From NCBI RefSeq assembly GCF_009295515.1, contig NZ_RQVV01000011.1:350219-414218 (forward strand): 64,000 nt of DNA, in the 5' to 3' direction. The first letter of the stretch is position 1. Every line of letters begins with the position of its first letter. Position numbers and translations under genes: made by a program. The DNA is from Erwinia endophytica (GTDB lineage Bacteria; Pseudomonadota; Gammaproteobacteria; Enterobacterales; Enterobacteriaceae). This document shows positions 10,868-21,800 of this stretch, piece by piece. Under the pieces are notes generated by a model, which saw nothing but the letters and a program-made list of their open reading frames with translations, was not told the origin of the DNA and did no database searches.

Positions 10868-12109
10868 GTGTCTAAGCGTCGTGTAGTTGTGACCGGTCTT
10901 GGCATGTTGTCTCCTGTCGGCAATACCGTAGAGTCTACCTGGAATGCTCTTGTTGCCGGTCAGAGTGGCATCAGCCTGATCGACCATTTTGATACTAGTG
11001 CCTACGCAACGCGTTTTGCTGGCTTAGTAAAGGACTTTAACTGTGAAGAATTCATCACGCGTAAAGATCAGCGCAAGATGGATGCCTTTATTCAATATGG
11101 AGTTGTGGCTGGTATTCAGGCCATGCAGGATTCCGGTCTGGTTATTACTGATGAGAATGCCCATCGTGTCGGCGTCGCTGTCGGCTCCGGTATTGGTGGC
11201 CTGGGCCTGATAGAAGAGAACCACTCTGCGTTGGTTTATGGTGGCCCGCGAAAAATCAGCCCTTTCTTCGTTCCTTCCACGATTGTGAACATGATAGCGG
11301 GTCATTTGACTATCATGTACGGCATCTATGGTCCGAGTATCGCTATTTCAACCGCCTGTACCTCCGGTGTGCATAACATTGGGCAGGCTGCCCGTATGAT
11401 AGCCTATAGCGATGCCGATGTGATGTTGGCTGGCGGTGCCGAAAAAGGCAGTACGCCGCTGGGTATTGGTGGTTTTGGCGCTGCGCGCGCGTTGTCCACT
11501 CGCAATGAAAATCCGCAGGCGGCAAGCCGTCCGTGGGATAAAGAGCGTGATGGTTTTGTACTGGGTGACGGTGCGGGTATTGTGGTGCTGGAAGAGTATG
11601 AGCACGCGAAAAAACGTGGCGCGAAAATTTATGCTGAACTGGTTGGTTTTGGCATGAGTAGTGATGCTTACCACATGACGTCGCCACCAGAAAACGGCGC
11701 AGGTGCTGCGCTGGCAATGAAGAACGCCTTGCAAGATGCGCAATTGTCACCGGAACAGATCGGTTATATCAATGCGCACGGTACTTCAACCTCTATCGGT
11801 GATAAAGCAGAAGCCCAGGCGGTGAAGTCAGTCTTCGGGGCCAGTGCTGATCATGTTATGGTCAGCTCCACCAAGTCGATGATCGGTCATCTTTTAGGTG
11901 CTGCAGGGGCGGTAGAGTCGATCTTCTCTATTCTTGCGCTGCGCGACCAGGTCGTGCCGCCAACCATTAATCTGGATAACCCGGATGAAGGTTGCGATCT
12001 GGATTTTGTGCCGCACACCGCTCGCCAGGTTAAAGGTCTGGAGTACACCTTATGTAACTCCTTTGGCTTTGGCGGAACCAACGGCTCGTTGATTTTCCGC
12101 AAAGTCTGA
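10868..12109 (+). CDS. fabF: 3-oxoacyl-ACP synthase II (KASII)
   Basis: Elongating condensing enzyme, needed for cis-vaccenate synthesis and its temperature control. The GTG at 10868 after GGAGGACAAAC gives [18 protein letters not shown] and 413 aa, the E. coli length. The active-site Cys is in TACTSGVH, and the two His residues are in NAHGTST and SMIGHLLGA. The C-terminal [11 protein letters not shown] is intact. The frame stays open upstream, but that part covers the terminator hairpin and is not coding. Confidence 0.97.
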   Translation: MSKRRVVVTGLGMLSPVGNTVESTWNALVAGQSGISLIDHFDTSAYATRFAGLVKDFNCEEFITRKDQRKMDAFIQYGVVAGIQAMQDSGLVITDENAHRVGVAVGSGIGGLGLIEENHSALVYGGPRKISPFFVPSTIVNMIAGHLTIMYGIYGPSIAISTACTSGVHNIGQAARMIAYSDADVMLAGGAEKGSTPLGIGGFGAARALSTRNENPQAASRPWDKERDGFVLGDGAGIVVLEEYEHAKKRGAKIYAELVGFGMSSDAYHMTSPPENGAGAALAMKNALQDAQLSPEQIGYINAHGTSTSIGDKAEAQAVKSVFGASADHVMVSSTKSMIGHLLGAAGAVESIFSILALRDQVVPPTINLDNPDEGCDLDFVPHTARQVKGLEYTLCNSFGFGGTNGSLIFRKV

Positions 12110-12126
12110 TTGTCTTCTACTGCTTT

Positions 12127-12154
12127 AAAGGTCCATCTCGGTGGACCTTTTGTG
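12127..12154 (+). terminator. Terminator after fabF
   Basis: A 9-bp perfect stem AAAGGTCCA/TGGACCTTT with loop TCTCGG, followed by TGTGATTTTC. The T-tract is short, so readthrough to pabC is likely. Confidence 0.7.
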
Positions 12155-12279
12155 ATTTTCAGCCTGTCGTTTTCGCCCATTTTCATCTCTATACAATTCT
12201 GCACGGACAATCAGATGAATCCAGACATCCTTGCAGGTAATCTTACCGTTGTGCAACAGTCACTCAGGGGGAAGAACCA

Positions 12280-13080
12280 GTGTGGATTAATGGTGAAGCG
12301 CAGGACAGCCTCGCGGTTGGGGATCGCGCTATTCAGTTTGGCGATGGCTGTTTCACCACGGCGCGTATTCTGTGCGGCAAAGTTGTGGCGCTGGGTGCCC
12401 ATCTTCAGCGGCTGTCCCTGGCCTGTGAGCGCTTGCTGATCCGGGGGGTTGACTGGGATGCTTTGCGTGATGAAATGCTTTTCGCCGCCGCTACGCGCGT
12501 CGAGGGTGTGCTGAAAGTGATTTTGTCCCGAGGTGCAGGCGGGCGGGGCTACAGTGCCAGTGGGTGCGACAGGCCGACGCGGATTGTCTCGTTATCTGAC
12601 TATCCCTCCCATTATCACCAACTGAGGCAAAATGGCGTGAAGCTGGCGCTCAGCTCCATCAGGCTGAGCCGTAATCCGGTACTGGCAGGGATCAAACATC
12701 TCAACCGGCTGGAACAAGTGTTGATCCGTACGGAGCTTGAGCAGACGGATGCTGACGAGGCGTTGGTGCTTGACACTGAAGGCATGCTGGTGGAATGCTG
12801 TGCGGCAAATTTATTCTGGCGCAAGGGAAAACAGGTATTTACCCCGGATCTGACCAACTCGGGCGTCAGGGGTATTCAGCGTCAGCAGGTCATTCAGTTG
12901 CTGCGCGAGCAGGGTACTGAAGTCTTCGAAGTCCGACAGCCTCCCCAGGTGCTGGCAGAGGCGGAGGAGGTGCTGATAACCAACGCCTTGATGCCTGTAT
13001 TGCCGGTTATCCAGATTGAGCAACTGACCTACAACTCAAGAAAACTATTTAACCTGATAGGCGCTTTCAAAGACGATTAG
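12280..13080 (+). CDS. pabC: Aminodeoxychorismate lyase
   Basis: PLP enzyme that cleaves 4-amino-4-deoxychorismate to p-aminobenzoate and pyruvate for folate synthesis. The 266-aa protein starts at a GTG (12280) preceded by GGGGGAAG and begins [23 protein letters not shown], close to E. coli PabC. The PLP lysine is in [10 protein letters not shown], and the cofactor-phosphate region ECCAANLFW is conserved. It is followed by mltG after 11 bp, as in E. coli. Confidence 0.95.
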   Translation: MWINGEAQDSLAVGDRAIQFGDGCFTTARILCGKVVALGAHLQRLSLACERLLIRGVDWDALRDEMLFAAATRVEGVLKVILSRGAGGRGYSASGCDRPTRIVSLSDYPSHYHQLRQNGVKLALSSIRLSRNPVLAGIKHLNRLEQVLIRTELEQTDADEALVLDTEGMLVECCAANLFWRKGKQVFTPDLTNSGVRGIQRQQVIQLLREQGTEVFEVRQPPQVLAEAEEVLITNALMPVLPVIQIEQLTYNSRKLFNLIGAFKDD

Positions 13081-13091
13081 CAGGGATTTTT

Positions 13092-14111
13092 ATGACAGCA
13101 AAAAGAAAAATTTTTACCGGGATCATCGTCCTTGTGGTGGCGGCAGTTTCCTTTAGTTACTGGCAGATCAAACAGTTTGAAACGTCCCCGTTATCGATAG
13201 AGAAAGAAACTATCTTCACCCTGCCGCCGGGATCAGGCAGGGGAGCGCTGGAAGCGGAATTAAAGCAGCAGAACATTGTGCCTCGCACTTTTTGGTTTGG
13301 CGGTCTGCTACAGTTGGAACCGGAGCTGGCGAAATTCAAGGCGGGAACCTATCGTTTCAAACCCGGTATGACGGTCCGCCAGATGCTGGAACTGCTGGTC
13401 AGTGGTAAAGAGGCGCAGTTTCCGTTGCGTTTCGTGGAAGGCACCAAAATGAAGGAGTGGCTGAGCGAGCTGCGTGCCGCACCGTATATCAAACATACTC
13501 TGGCAGATGATAAGCTGACGACGGTCGCCGCGGCGTTGAATTTACAGGAACCAGAGGTTGAGGGCGGATTCTATCCTGATACCTATTCCTACACGGCGAA
13601 TACCACCGATGTGGCGATCCTCAAACGCGCGCATGAGCGGATGATGAAACTGGTCGATACGCTCTGGCAGAATAAAATGGTCGATTTACCTTATAAAGAT
13701 AAGAACGATTTGGTCACGATGGCGTCGATCGTGGAAAAAGAGACGTCGCTGAGTGATGAGCGCAGTAAGGTCGCTTCAGTATTTATTAATCGCTTGCGTC
13801 TTGGAATGCGGCTGCAAACTGATCCGACGGTAATTTACGGTATGGGTGATAGCTACAAAGGCACGCTGACACGCAAGGATCTTGAGACGCCAACTGCGTA
13901 TAACACTTATGTGATTAACGGCTTGCCGCCGGGGCCGATTGCGATGCCGGGTAAGGCCTCTCTGGAAGCTGCCGCGCAGCCGTCAAAGACAGATTTTCTC
14001 TATTTTGTGGCCGATGGTAAAGGTGGGCATACTTTCACGACCAACCTCGCCAGCCATAACAAAGCGGTGCAGGCATGGCGTTTGGCGCTGAAGGAAAAAA
14101 ATGGACAGTAA
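13092..14111 (+). CDS. mltG: Endolytic murein transglycosylase MltG
   Basis: Inner-membrane endolytic lytic transglycosylase (YceG) that cuts nascent glycan strands and sets their length. It is 339 aa with one N-terminal membrane segment (about residues 8-25) followed by a periplasmic LysM-like and YceG domain. The catalytic Glu lies in ASIVEKETS (about residue 215), and the [11 protein letters not shown] and NGLPPGPI motifs are intact. It overlaps tmk by 11 bp, implying translational coupling. Confidence 0.96.
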   Translation: MTAKRKIFTGIIVLVVAAVSFSYWQIKQFETSPLSIEKETIFTLPPGSGRGALEAELKQQNIVPRTFWFGGLLQLEPELAKFKAGTYRFKPGMTVRQMLELLVSGKEAQFPLRFVEGTKMKEWLSELRAAPYIKHTLADDKLTTVAAALNLQEPEVEGGFYPDTYSYTANTTDVAILKRAHERMMKLVDTLWQNKMVDLPYKDKNDLVTMASIVEKETSLSDERSKVASVFINRLRLGMRLQTDPTVIYGMGDSYKGTLTRKDLETPTAYNTYVINGLPPGPIAMPGKASLEAAAQPSKTDFLYFVADGKGGHTFTTNLASHNKAVQAWRLALKEKNGQ

Positions 14112-14733
14112 ATTTATTGTCATTGAAGGCCTGGAAGGCGCGGGTAAAACCACCGCACGTGATGTGGTTGTCACCACTCTGCGGCAACAGGGGATAACTG
14201 ACATCGTCTTCACCCGTGAACCGGGAGGAACGCCGCTGGCTGAAAAGCTGCGTGACCTGATCAAGCAGGGTATTGAAGACGAACGGGTGACAGACCAGGC
14301 TGAGTTATTGATGCTCTATGCGGCGCGTGTTCAGTTGGTGGAAAACGTTATTAAACCTGCCCTTGCACGAGGCTCCTGGGTAGTCGGTGATCGCCATGAT
14401 CTTTCTTCGCAGGCTTACCAGGGCGGAGGACGTGGTATGGATGTCGCCCTGATGAAGCAGTTAAAGCAGAGCGTGCTGGGCGACTTTGCGCCGGATATGA
14501 CCCTGTATCTTGACGTTACGCCAGAAATCGGGCTACGGCGTGCCAGAGCCAGGGGCGAGCTGGATCGCATTGAGCAAGAGTCGCTGAACTTCTTTATTCG
14601 TACGCGAGAACGTTACCTGGCACTGGCCGCCAGCGACGATCGGATCAAAACCATTGACGCTACGCAGTCCATTGAACAGGTATCGCAGGCAATCAGCCGG
14701 ACGCTGGTGCAATGGCTGCAGGAACAGCGATGA
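14101..14733 (+). CDS. tmk: Thymidylate kinase
   Basis: Phosphorylates dTMP to dTDP. The 210-aa protein has the P-loop [10 protein letters not shown], the [15 protein letters not shown] substrate and LID region and FTREPGGT. It overlaps mltG at its start and holB at its stop (ATGA), as in E. coli. Confidence 0.97.
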   Translation: MDSKFIVIEGLEGAGKTTARDVVVTTLRQQGITDIVFTREPGGTPLAEKLRDLIKQGIEDERVTDQAELLMLYAARVQLVENVIKPALARGSWVVGDRHDLSSQAYQGGGRGMDVALMKQLKQSVLGDFAPDMTLYLDVTPEIGLRRARARGELDRIEQESLNFFIRTRERYLALAASDDRIKTIDATQSIEQVSQAISRTLVQWLQEQR

Positions 14734-15728
14734 TCTGGTATCCGTGGCTGAATCAACCTTACCGGCATATTATCGGACAGCACCAGGCGGGACGTGGTCA
14801 CCATGCGCTGCTGGTGCAGGCGTTGCCCGGCATGGGCGATGCGTCGTTGATGTGGGGAGTCAGTCGCTGGCTGATGTGCCAGCAACGGGATGGGCTGAAA
14901 AGCTGCGGCGAGTGCCACGCTTGCCAGTTGATGCAGGCGCATACTCATCCTGACTGGTATGCATTGGAAGTGGAAAAGGGGAAAAGTTCACTGGGTATTG
15001 ATGCTGTACGCAGCGTGACCGAAAAACTCTATCATCATGCACAGCAGGGTGGGGCAAAGGTAGTCTGGTTGGCTGATGCGGCGCAACTGACGGAGGCGGC
15101 AGCCAATGCGTTATTAAAAACCCTGGAGGAACCGCCGCAAAAGACCTGGTTTTTGTTGAGTTGCCAGCAACCGTCACAATTACTGGCGACGCTACGCAGT
15201 CGCTGTCTGAATTTTCATCTGTCCCCCCCTGATGAAAGGGTCAGTCTGGCATGGTTGCAAAAGCAGATGAGGGTGACAGAACAGGATGGTCTCAGCGCGT
15301 TACGTCTTTGTGGCGGCGCACCGGCGGCGGCACAGTGGTTACTGGAAGATAAAGTCTGGACGGCCCGGCAGACGCTTTGCCACGCCCTGCCTGCTGCGTT
15401 GCGTGGCGATATGCTTTCTTTGCTGACCGTCCTCAACCATGACGATGTGGTGCAACGTTGCGGCTGGTTGTGTGCTCTGCTGGTCGATGCTCTGAAGTGG
15501 CAGCAAGGCGGCAGTCAGTTTATTGCCAATATTGACCAGCAACCGCTGATCGCCGACATGGCGATGCAACTGTCTGCCCGGGTACTGGATGAAAGCGTAC
15601 GCCAATGGATGACCTGCCGTGATCGGTTACTGAAGGTGGTTGCCGTTAACCGTGAATTATTACTGACCGATCAGTTGCTGCATTGGGAGCAAATGTTGTC
15701 TCGCCGGCAGTCTGGATTGATGAATTAG
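14730..15728 (+). CDS. holB: DNA polymerase III delta' subunit
   Basis: Clamp-loader subunit of the replicative polymerase. The ATG at 14730 overlaps the tmk stop and gives [16 protein letters not shown], which aligns with E. coli HolB; an ATG 18 bp upstream is in frame but less likely. The zinc module (SCGECHACQ), the degenerate AAA+ core ([11 protein letters not shown]) and the SRC motif (LRSRC) are present. The usual length is about 334 aa; here it is 332 aa. It is coupled to tmk and followed by ycfH after 9 bp. Confidence 0.95.
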   Translation: MIWYPWLNQPYRHIIGQHQAGRGHHALLVQALPGMGDASLMWGVSRWLMCQQRDGLKSCGECHACQLMQAHTHPDWYALEVEKGKSSLGIDAVRSVTEKLYHHAQQGGAKVVWLADAAQLTEAAANALLKTLEEPPQKTWFLLSCQQPSQLLATLRSRCLNFHLSPPDERVSLAWLQKQMRVTEQDGLSALRLCGGAPAAAQWLLEDKVWTARQTLCHALPAALRGDMLSLLTVLNHDDVVQRCGWLCALLVDALKWQQGGSQFIANIDQQPLIADMAMQLSARVLDESVRQWMTCRDRLLKVVAVNRELLLTDQLLHWEQMLSRRQSGLMN

Positions 15729-15737
15729 AGAGTCATT

Positions 15738-16529
15738 ATGTTTTTAGTGGATTCACATTGCCATCTTGATGGCCTGGATTATGAAAATTTGCACCAGGAC
15801 GTCAGCGATGTACTGGCGAAAGCCGCCGCGCGCGACGTTAAATTTATGCTGGCCGTCGCGACGACACTGCCAGGTTATCAAACGATGGTCCAGTTGATTG
15901 GCGATCGCCCCAATGTGGCATTTTCTTGCGGCGTTCACCCGCTGAATCAGGAGCAGCCTTACGACTTTTCTGAACTGCGCCAGCTGGCTGCCGACGAGCG
16001 TGTGGTGGCGATGGGTGAAACGGGCCTCGATTACTATTATCAGCAAGAGACTAAAGCACAGCAGCAGGCCTCGTTTCGTGAACATATTCGTATTGGTCGC
16101 GATCTGAAGAAACCGGTGATTGTTCATACACGTGATGCGCGTGAAGATACACTGGCTATCCTCAGGGAAGAGCAGGTTGAAGGGTGTGGCGGCGTGTTGC
16201 ATTGCTTCACCGAAGATCGCGAAACCGCTGAGAAACTGCTGGATATGGGGTTTTATATCTCTTTCTCCGGCATAGTGACTTTCCGCAATGCGGAGACGAT
16301 CCGCGAGGCAGCGCGTTATGTGCCGTTGGATCGTATTCTGCTTGAGACTGACTCACCTTATCTGGCCCCTGTACCTTACCGGGGTAAAGAGAATCAGCCA
16401 GCATATACCCGTGATGTTGCCGAATACATGGCGGTTCTCAAAGGCGTAAGCATTGAACAATTGGCTGAAACCACCACGGAAAATTTCTCCCGATTGTTTC
16501 ATGTGCCGCTTTCTCGTCTCACCGACTGA
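15738..16529 (+). CDS. ycfH: TatD-family metal-dependent hydrolase YcfH
   Basis: TIM-barrel metallohydrolase related to TatD DNase, 263 aa. The metal-binding motifs are visible: DSHCHLDG near the N-terminus, [19 protein letters not shown] and ETDSPYLAP. The physiological substrate is uncertain; DNase or D-aminoacyl processing activities are known for relatives. It is the last gene of the cluster before a strong terminator. Confidence 0.94.
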   Translation: MFLVDSHCHLDGLDYENLHQDVSDVLAKAAARDVKFMLAVATTLPGYQTMVQLIGDRPNVAFSCGVHPLNQEQPYDFSELRQLAADERVVAMGETGLDYYYQQETKAQQQASFREHIRIGRDLKKPVIVHTRDAREDTLAILREEQVEGCGGVLHCFTEDRETAEKLLDMGFYISFSGIVTFRNAETIREAARYVPLDRILLETDSPYLAPVPYRGKENQPAYTRDVAEYMAVLKGVSIEQLAETTTENFSRLFHVPLSRLTD

Positions 16530-16584
16530 ACGTTGATTTTTTAGCGCGTTTAGCGCCGAATGCGTCATTTTAAGCAGTAAAGAA

Positions 16585-16620
16585 CAGCGCCCAAACATGG
16601 GCGCTGCGGTTTGTTGTTGT
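16585..16620 (+). terminator. Terminator after ycfH
   Basis: Perfect 8-bp GC-rich stem CAGCGCCC/GGGCGCTG with loop AAACAT, followed by CGGTTTGTTGTTGTT. It closes the fab-holB cluster. Confidence 0.85.
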
Positions 16621-16706
16621 TAAAAAATAGTCGTACCCAGATTAAAATCGCCTCGGCTCATGGGATGTCGCTGGAAACTTGATAACCATCAAATCAGGAA
16701 ATAATT

Positions 16707-16731
16707 ATTTATTTTACAGTTCAAAATAAAT
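16707..16731. promoter_or_regulatory. Palindromic operator upstream of ptsG (Mlc-like)
   Basis: A perfect inverted repeat, ATTTATTTT and AAAATAAAT, separated by 7 bases and lying about 100 bp before the ptsG start. Its AT-rich arms and position resemble the Mlc operators that repress ptsG in E. coli. No comparably clear CRP site was found by eye. Confidence 0.5.
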
Positions 16732-16829
16732 ATCGATAGTGTCAAATTACGCCATAAATAACGAGATATCACGGCGTTATTTGCGTCATGCGCGAAAAAA
16801 AACACGCATATTCAGGAGTTATACATACC

Positions 16830-18263
16830 ATGTTTAAAAATGCTTTTGCCAACCTGCAGAAGGTGGGTAAATCGTTGATGCTACCGGTTTCAGTTCTGCC
16901 GATAGCCGGTATTCTACTGGGCGTTGGCTCAGCGAATTTCAGCTGGTTGCCTGCGGTGGTTTCTCATGTGATGGCTGAGTCTGGCGGTTCCGTCTTTGCC
17001 AATATGCCGCTGATCTTCGCTATTGGCGTGGCGTTAGGATTTACCAATAATGACGGTGTTTCTGCGCTGGCGGCAGTCGTGGCATATGGCATCATGGTGA
17101 AAACCATGGCGGTCGTGGCGCCTCTGGTACTACATATCCCTGTTGGCGAGATAGAAGCGAAGCACCTGGCCGATACCGGGGTACTGGGCGGGATCATTGC
17201 GGGTTCGGTTGCGGCGTATATGTTCAACCGCTTCTACCGTATCAAACTGCCGGAATATCTCGGCTTTTTTGCAGGTAAGCGTTTTGTACCGATTATTTCT
17301 GGTTTCACTGCCATTTTTATCGGCGTGGTACTCTCCTTTATCTGGCCACCGGTTGGTTCTGCCATTCAGGATTTTTCTCAGTGGGCAGCCTATCAAAATC
17401 CGGTGGTGGCTTTTGGTCTTTACGGCCTGATCGAGCGCTCGCTGGTGCCATTTGGTCTGCACCATATCTGGAACGTGCCATTCCAGATGCAAATTGGTGA
17501 GTTTACCAATGCTGCGGGGCAGGTCTTCCACGGTGATATCCCTCGTTATATGGCGGGTGACCCAACTGCCGGTAAACTTTCTGGCGGCTTCCTGTTCAAA
17601 ATGTACGGTTTGCCAGCGGCGGCTATTGCCATTTGGCATTCAGCCAGGCCAGAGAACCGGGCGAAAGTAGGGGGGATCATGATCTCTGCCGCGCTGACGT
17701 CATTCCTGACCGGGATAACCGAACCGATTGAGTTCTCGTTCATGTTCGTGGCGCCGATCCTCTACGTTATACACATCCTGCTGGCTGGACTGGCTTTTCC
17801 CATCTGTATTTTGCTCGACATGCGTAACGGCATCAGCTTCTCGCATGGATTGATCGACTTCGTGGTTCTGAGCGGTAACAGCAGCAGAATCTGGCTGTTC
17901 CCAGTGGTGGGGATGTTCTACGCTCTGATTTACTACACGGTGTTCCGCGTGTTGATCAGCAAACTGAATCTGAAAACACCGGGTCGTGAAGATAATCGCG
18001 CCGAACAGTCAGCCGCTGCGTCAAATGAAATGGCCGCTCATTTGGTGGCGGCGTTTGGGGGAAAAGAGAACATCACTAACCTTGATGCCTGCATCACCCG
18101 TTTGCGCGTCAGTGTGGACGATGTGTCTAAGGTTGATCAGACCAGACTGAAACAGTTGGGGGCTGCGGGTGTGGTGATTGCCGGCTCTGGCGTTCAGGCT
18201 ATTTTTGGCACTAAATCTGATAACTTGAAAACCGATATGGACGATTATATTCGTAACATGTAA
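16830..18263 (+). CDS. ptsG: PTS glucose transporter subunit IIBC
   Basis: Imports and phosphorylates glucose across the inner membrane, receiving phosphate from EIIA-Glc (crr). The ATG at 16830 after TTCAGGAGTT gives [20 protein letters not shown] and 477 aa, the E. coli length. The EIIC membrane domain (about 1-390) includes [10 protein letters not shown]. The EIIB domain carries the phosphorylated Cys in [13 protein letters not shown]. No EIIA domain is fused. In E. coli fhuE lies next to it; here the next gene is hinT. Confidence 0.97.
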   Translation: MFKNAFANLQKVGKSLMLPVSVLPIAGILLGVGSANFSWLPAVVSHVMAESGGSVFANMPLIFAIGVALGFTNNDGVSALAAVVAYGIMVKTMAVVAPLVLHIPVGEIEAKHLADTGVLGGIIAGSVAAYMFNRFYRIKLPEYLGFFAGKRFVPIISGFTAIFIGVVLSFIWPPVGSAIQDFSQWAAYQNPVVAFGLYGLIERSLVPFGLHHIWNVPFQMQIGEFTNAAGQVFHGDIPRYMAGDPTAGKLSGGFLFKMYGLPAAAIAIWHSARPENRAKVGGIMISAALTSFLTGITEPIEFSFMFVAPILYVIHILLAGLAFPICILLDMRNGISFSHGLIDFVVLSGNSSRIWLFPVVGMFYALIYYTVFRVLISKLNLKTPGREDNRAEQSAAASNEMAAHLVAAFGGKENITNLDACITRLRVSVDDVSKVDQTRLKQLGAAGVVIAGSGVQAIFGTKSDNLKTDMDDYIRNM

Positions 18264-18282
18264 CGGTTAGCTATAGCGCTGG

Positions 18283-18308
18283 AGGGGGGTGAAAGCCGCC
18301 CTTTTTTT
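18283..18308 (+). terminator. Terminator after ptsG
   Basis: GC-rich hairpin, GGGGGG pairing with GCCGCCC with one mismatch and a short loop, followed directly by a run of seven T. Confidence 0.7.
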
Positions 18309-18498
18309 ATCCTCCTAAAGACGCAGTGAAGAAGGAGAAGAGGGGGAGCGCGATAGTCTGAAGAAAAAAGCGATGTCGATATATTCCGGGGCCGCAGCCT
18401 TCGATGATACAGGCGTTTTGGCCCATCGATTGGTTGTAAAATCGCCAACCCAATATGATCAGGCAAAGAAAAGACACTGGAAGGTTGAAAGAAAACAA
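18307..18498 (-). CDS. Possible 63-aa membrane peptide, unrecognised
   Basis: A minus-strand frame in the ptsG-hinT gap. It opens at a TTG with GAGCGAG a few bases upstream and encodes 63 residues with hydrophobic segments at both ends (about residues 5-18 and 45-58) and a Cys/Gly-rich centre. I recognise no family. The frame could be chance, since nothing else marks this gap as coding. Confidence 0.25.
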   Translation of the reverse strand: MFSFNLPVSFLCLIILGWRFYNQSMGQNACIIEGCGPGIYRHRFFLQTIALPLFSFFTASLGG

Positions 18499-18552
18499 AT
18501 ATCTCGCTCATACTGCGATGACTTAACTCGCCTAACTGCAGGATCTTAAACC

Positions 18553-18903
18553 ATGGCTGAAGAAACCATTTTCAGTAAAATTATCCGTCGTGAAATTCCG
18601 GCTGATATTGTGTACCAGGATGAGCTGGTGACCGCCTTTCGTGATATCTCGCCAAAAGCGCCAACCCATATTTTGGTGGTGCCTAATCTTTTGATCCCTA
18701 CGGCTAATGATACCGTAGCGGGTCATGAGGCAGCGCTGGGACGGATGATTGTGGTGGCGGCAAAAATCGCTAAAGCCGAAGGCATTGCAGAAGATGGCTA
18801 TCGCTTGATAATCAACTGTAATAAGCATGGTGGGCAGGAGGTGTATCATATCCACCTGCATCTGGTTGGCGGACGTCCTTTGGGGCCGATGCTGGCGGGT
18901 TGA
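18553..18903 (+). CDS. hinT: HIT-family purine nucleoside phosphoramidase HinT
   Basis: Hydrolyses adenosine phosphoramidates and aminoacyl-adenylates. The 116-aa protein has the histidine triad HIHLHL (about residues 98-103) and begins [16 protein letters not shown] like E. coli HinT. It heads the hinT-ycfL-lpoB-thiK-nagZ-ycfP series, whose members are spaced closely or overlap. Confidence 0.97.
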   Translation: MAEETIFSKIIRREIPADIVYQDELVTAFRDISPKAPTHILVVPNLLIPTANDTVAGHEAALGRMIVVAAKIAKAEGIAEDGYRLIINCNKHGGQEVYHIHLHLVGGRPLGPMLAG

Positions 18904-18929
18904 ATGCCTCGTTAATGCGGACATTATTT

Positions 18930-19301
18930 ATGAAACGGACAATCGCAACGGCGATGGTGATTCTGGCATTTTTGAGCGGTTGTAGCAGCGATCGCACCGT
19001 CATCAATACCTCGCAATCTCTGGTGATGGAGTCGTCAGTGTTGTCAGCGGGGATTACCACCGATGAGCCGGTGATGTCAGAACATGATGGACAGCAGCGG
19101 GCTTCTGCGGAGCTGTTCAACCAGCAGGGAGCCTCCGTCACCGTGCATTACCGTTTTTACTGGTACGATGACAAAGGGCTGGAAATTCTGCCCTTTGAAC
19201 GACCACGTCAGGTCAGTGTTCCTGCTCACGCTAAAGTTGAAATATCATCGCAAACGGGTAACCTGACGGCCAGTAAAGTCCGGCTGTACCTTTATCTTTA
19301 G
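18930..19301 (+). CDS. ycfL: YcfL family lipoprotein
   Basis: Predicted lipoprotein of unknown function. The start at 18930 gives MKRTIATAMVILAFLSGC, a lipoprotein signal peptide with lipobox LSGC. In-frame starts at 18915 (ATG) and 18900 (TTG) are possible and would only lengthen the signal peptide. The mature part keeps the YcfL motifs SLVMESS, VTVHYRFYWYD and the C-terminal KVRLYLYL. It sits between hinT and lpoB as in E. coli. Confidence 0.85.
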   Translation: MKRTIATAMVILAFLSGCSSDRTVINTSQSLVMESSVLSAGITTDEPVMSEHDGQQRASAELFNQQGASVTVHYRFYWYDDKGLEILPFERPRQVSVPAHAKVEISSQTGNLTASKVRLYLYL

Positions 19302-19312
19302 GAGATTATGGT

Positions 19313-19912
19313 GTGGAAAGGAAGGTAACAAAGCTCTCTGGCATCATATCACTGGCGTTGCTTCTCAGTGGATGTATCAGTGAATCACAGCAGCAACACC
19401 AGCAACCCGCTCCGGTGGAACCGGCTCAGCCGACTCAGCCGGTTCCACCGCCAGCGCAGCCGCAGCCGAGCGAGACCGTGCCGCAGCCGCCTAAAATGCA
19501 ATCCATTAACTGGGACGCCAGTGTCACTCCGTTGGTGACACAGATGTTACAAACTGATGGTATCGCCGCTGGCAGTGTTCTGTTGGTGGATGGGGTGAAA
19601 AACAGCACCAATGGTAGCCTGCAAAGATCGAAAGCGACGGCTGCCCTGCACAAGGCGTTGCAGAACAATACGCAATTTAAAGTCGTGCCGCCTGGTCAAC
19701 TGGCGACGGCGAAGCAGGCTTTGGGGCTATCGGCTGAAGATAGTCTGGGATCGCGCAGTAAAGCGGTCGGCCTGGCTCGTTATGTTGGCGCTCAGTATGT
19801 GCTGTACAGCAATGTTGAAGGTGATATTAAGTCCCCGACATTACAGATGCAGCTGATGCTGGTGCAGACTGGTGAGATCATTTGGTCAGGTAACGGTGCC
19901 GTACAGCACTGA
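19313..19912 (+). CDS. lpoB: Penicillin-binding protein activator LpoB
   Basis: Outer-membrane lipoprotein that activates PBP1b from outside the peptidoglycan. The GTG at 19313 is preceded by TAGGAG and starts a lipoprotein signal peptide with lipobox LLSGC (Cys about 21). A Pro/Gln-rich linker (about residues 30-62) follows, long enough to span the periplasm, and then the globular domain with GSVLLVD and APTLQMQLMLVQTGEIIWSG-like sequence. An ATG at 19308 is out of frame. Confidence 0.94.
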   Translation: MERKVTKLSGIISLALLLSGCISESQQQHQQPAPVEPAQPTQPVPPPAQPQPSETVPQPPKMQSINWDASVTPLVTQMLQTDGIAAGSVLLVDGVKNSTNGSLQRSKATAALHKALQNNTQFKVVPPGQLATAKQALGLSAEDSLGSRSKAVGLARYVGAQYVLYSNVEGDIKSPTLQMQLMLVQTGEIIWSGNGAVQH

Positions 19913-20741
19913 TCCTCAGCTAAGCCGTTTAATCGCCCGACACTTTCCGGCAGTGAAAATCACTGCTGGTTTTTGTCCGTTGGATGGTCTGACCGGACTA
20001 AGCCGAAAAATAGAGCTGGGAGAGGCAACATTGCTTGCCCGTTATCAGCAACCACAGGCTCCCATCCCGGGAGTGGATCGTCGTCGTGAATACCACATTC
20101 TGCGTAAGCTTTCCGTCACCGACCTGGCACCAGAGGCTATTGGTTACGCTGATAACTGGCTGCTGCTGCGTTGGCAAGCGGGAGAATGTTTTTCGGAGGC
20201 CGCTTTTTTGCAGGAACTGTTGTCGGTAACGGCGCGAGTGGCGCAATTACACCGACAGAAGTTGAGTGGCTACCGTCTGCGATTGTTGCGATTATTGGAG
20301 CAATACTGGCAAATTAGCCGGCCGGAAAGGCGGCGTTGCCGTTGGTTGCGCGCGTTGCGTCGGTTACAGCAGCAAGGAGAACCTCAGCCTTTGCGGTTGT
20401 CCTTGCTGCATATGGATATTCATCCAGGCAATATTATCCGCGGTCAGGATGGTTTAACGCTGATTGACTGGGAATATGCCAGTGACGGCGATGTGGCGCT
20501 GGAGTTGGCGGCAATCGTACTCGGTAATCATCTTAACGATACGCAGCAGCAACAGATGATTGAGTATTACGCCACGTTGCAGAAACTGGACGCCATGCTG
20601 CTGAAGCGGCAAATGTTGCGCTGGCGGCCATGGCTGAAGCTGTTGATCGCCAATTGGTATGAATTGCGCTGGCAGCGAGGGGGGGAAGTGCTATTTTACA
20701 CGTTGGCAGAACAAGCCTGGCAGCGGGTGTTATCAGAATAA
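19896..20741 (+). CDS. thiK: Thiamine kinase
   Basis: Phosphorylates thiamine in salvage; aminoglycoside-phosphotransferase fold. The GTG at 19896 aligns the N-terminus (MPYSTDPQLSRLIARHFP) with E. coli ThiK, giving about 281 aa; an in-frame GTG at 19872 lies deeper inside lpoB. The kinase motifs LLHMDIHPGNI (catalytic loop) and LIDWEYA (metal-binding Asp) are clear. It overlaps the lpoB 3' end, suggesting coupling. Confidence 0.9.
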   Translation: MPYSTDPQLSRLIARHFPAVKITAGFCPLDGLTGLSRKIELGEATLLARYQQPQAPIPGVDRRREYHILRKLSVTDLAPEAIGYADNWLLLRWQAGECFSEAAFLQELLSVTARVAQLHRQKLSGYRLRLLRLLEQYWQISRPERRRCRWLRALRRLQQQGEPQPLRLSLLHMDIHPGNIIRGQDGLTLIDWEYASDGDVALELAAIVLGNHLNDTQQQQMIEYYATLQKLDAMLLKRQMLRWRPWLKLLIANWYELRWQRGGEVLFYTLAEQAWQRVLSE

Positions 20742-20753
20742 AGAGAGGCAAGT

Positions 20754-21776
20754 GTGGGACCGGTAATGTTAGACGTGCTCGGCTACGAGCTGGATGCGGA
20801 AGAACGTGAAATTTTGCAGCACCCGCTGGTGGGCGGTTTGATCCTGTTTACCCGCAATTATCACGATCCAGAGCAACTTGCCGAATTGGTGCGACAAATT
20901 CGTGTGGCCTCGCGACACCGGCTGGTCGTGGCGGTCGATCAGGAAGGAGGACGCGTACAGCGTTTCCGGGAGGGTTTTACCCGCTTGCCAGCTATGCAGT
21001 CTTTTTTCGCGCTGAACAGCGCCGCTGAAGCTGGTGTACTGGCCCATCAGGCAGGGTGGGTCATGGCGGCTGAAATGATCAGCATGGATATTGATATCAG
21101 CTTTGCGCCTGTGCTGGATATTGGCCATGGCAGCGCGGCTATCGGTGAACGCAGCTTCCATGAAGATCCTGCCATCGCGTTGCAAATGGCCCGCCATTTT
21201 ATTAACGGTATGCATCAGGCTGGAATGAAAACGACCGGTAAACATTTTCCCGGACATGGCGCGGTCAGTGCGGATTCGCATAAAGAGACCCCACGTGATA
21301 ACCGGAGTGAGGCTGACATTCGCCAGCATGATATGCACATTTTTCAGCAATTGATTAATGAAAATGCGCTGGATGCCATTATGCCCGCACACGTTATCTA
21401 TACTGAAATGGATGCCAGACCGGCTAGCGGTTCATCTTACTGGCTGAAAACGGTGCTGCGCAATGAGCTGGGCTTCGACGGGGTCATTTTTTCGGATGAC
21501 TTGTCGATGGAAGGCGCGGCGATAATGGGGAGCTACGCTGAGCGTGGTCAGGCCTCGCTGGACGCAGGCTGCGATATGATCCTGGTCTGTAATAATCGCC
21601 AGGGAGCGATAAGCGTGCTGGATAATCTGTCACCGATCAATGCTGAGCGAGTGACCCGGTTGTATCATCAAGGTACATTTACCCGCCAGCAACTGCTTGC
21701 ATCTTCACGCTGGAAAGAAGCCAACCAGGCGTTGACTGGGTTGCAGACACGCTGGCTGGAGCATAAAGGCCGTTGA
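20754..21776 (+). CDS. nagZ: Beta-N-acetylhexosaminidase NagZ
   Basis: Cytoplasmic glycosidase (GH3) that removes GlcNAc from anhydromuropeptides in cell-wall recycling; its product governs AmpC induction in species that have AmpR. GTG start at 20754 after AGAGAGG; 340 aa, near the E. coli length of 341. The [20 protein letters not shown] (catalytic His loop) and SDDLSMEGA (catalytic Asp) motifs are intact. Confidence 0.97.
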   Translation: MGPVMLDVLGYELDAEEREILQHPLVGGLILFTRNYHDPEQLAELVRQIRVASRHRLVVAVDQEGGRVQRFREGFTRLPAMQSFFALNSAAEAGVLAHQAGWVMAAEMISMDIDISFAPVLDIGHGSAAIGERSFHEDPAIALQMARHFINGMHQAGMKTTGKHFPGHGAVSADSHKETPRDNRSEADIRQHDMHIFQQLINENALDAIMPAHVIYTEMDARPASGSSYWLKTVLRNELGFDGVIFSDDLSMEGAAIMGSYAERGQASLDAGCDMILVCNNRQGAISVLDNLSPINAERVTRLYHQGTFTRQQLLASSRWKEANQALTGLQTRWLEHKGR

Positions 21777-21800
21777 CGGCGATCAACTGAGAGGATAGCG

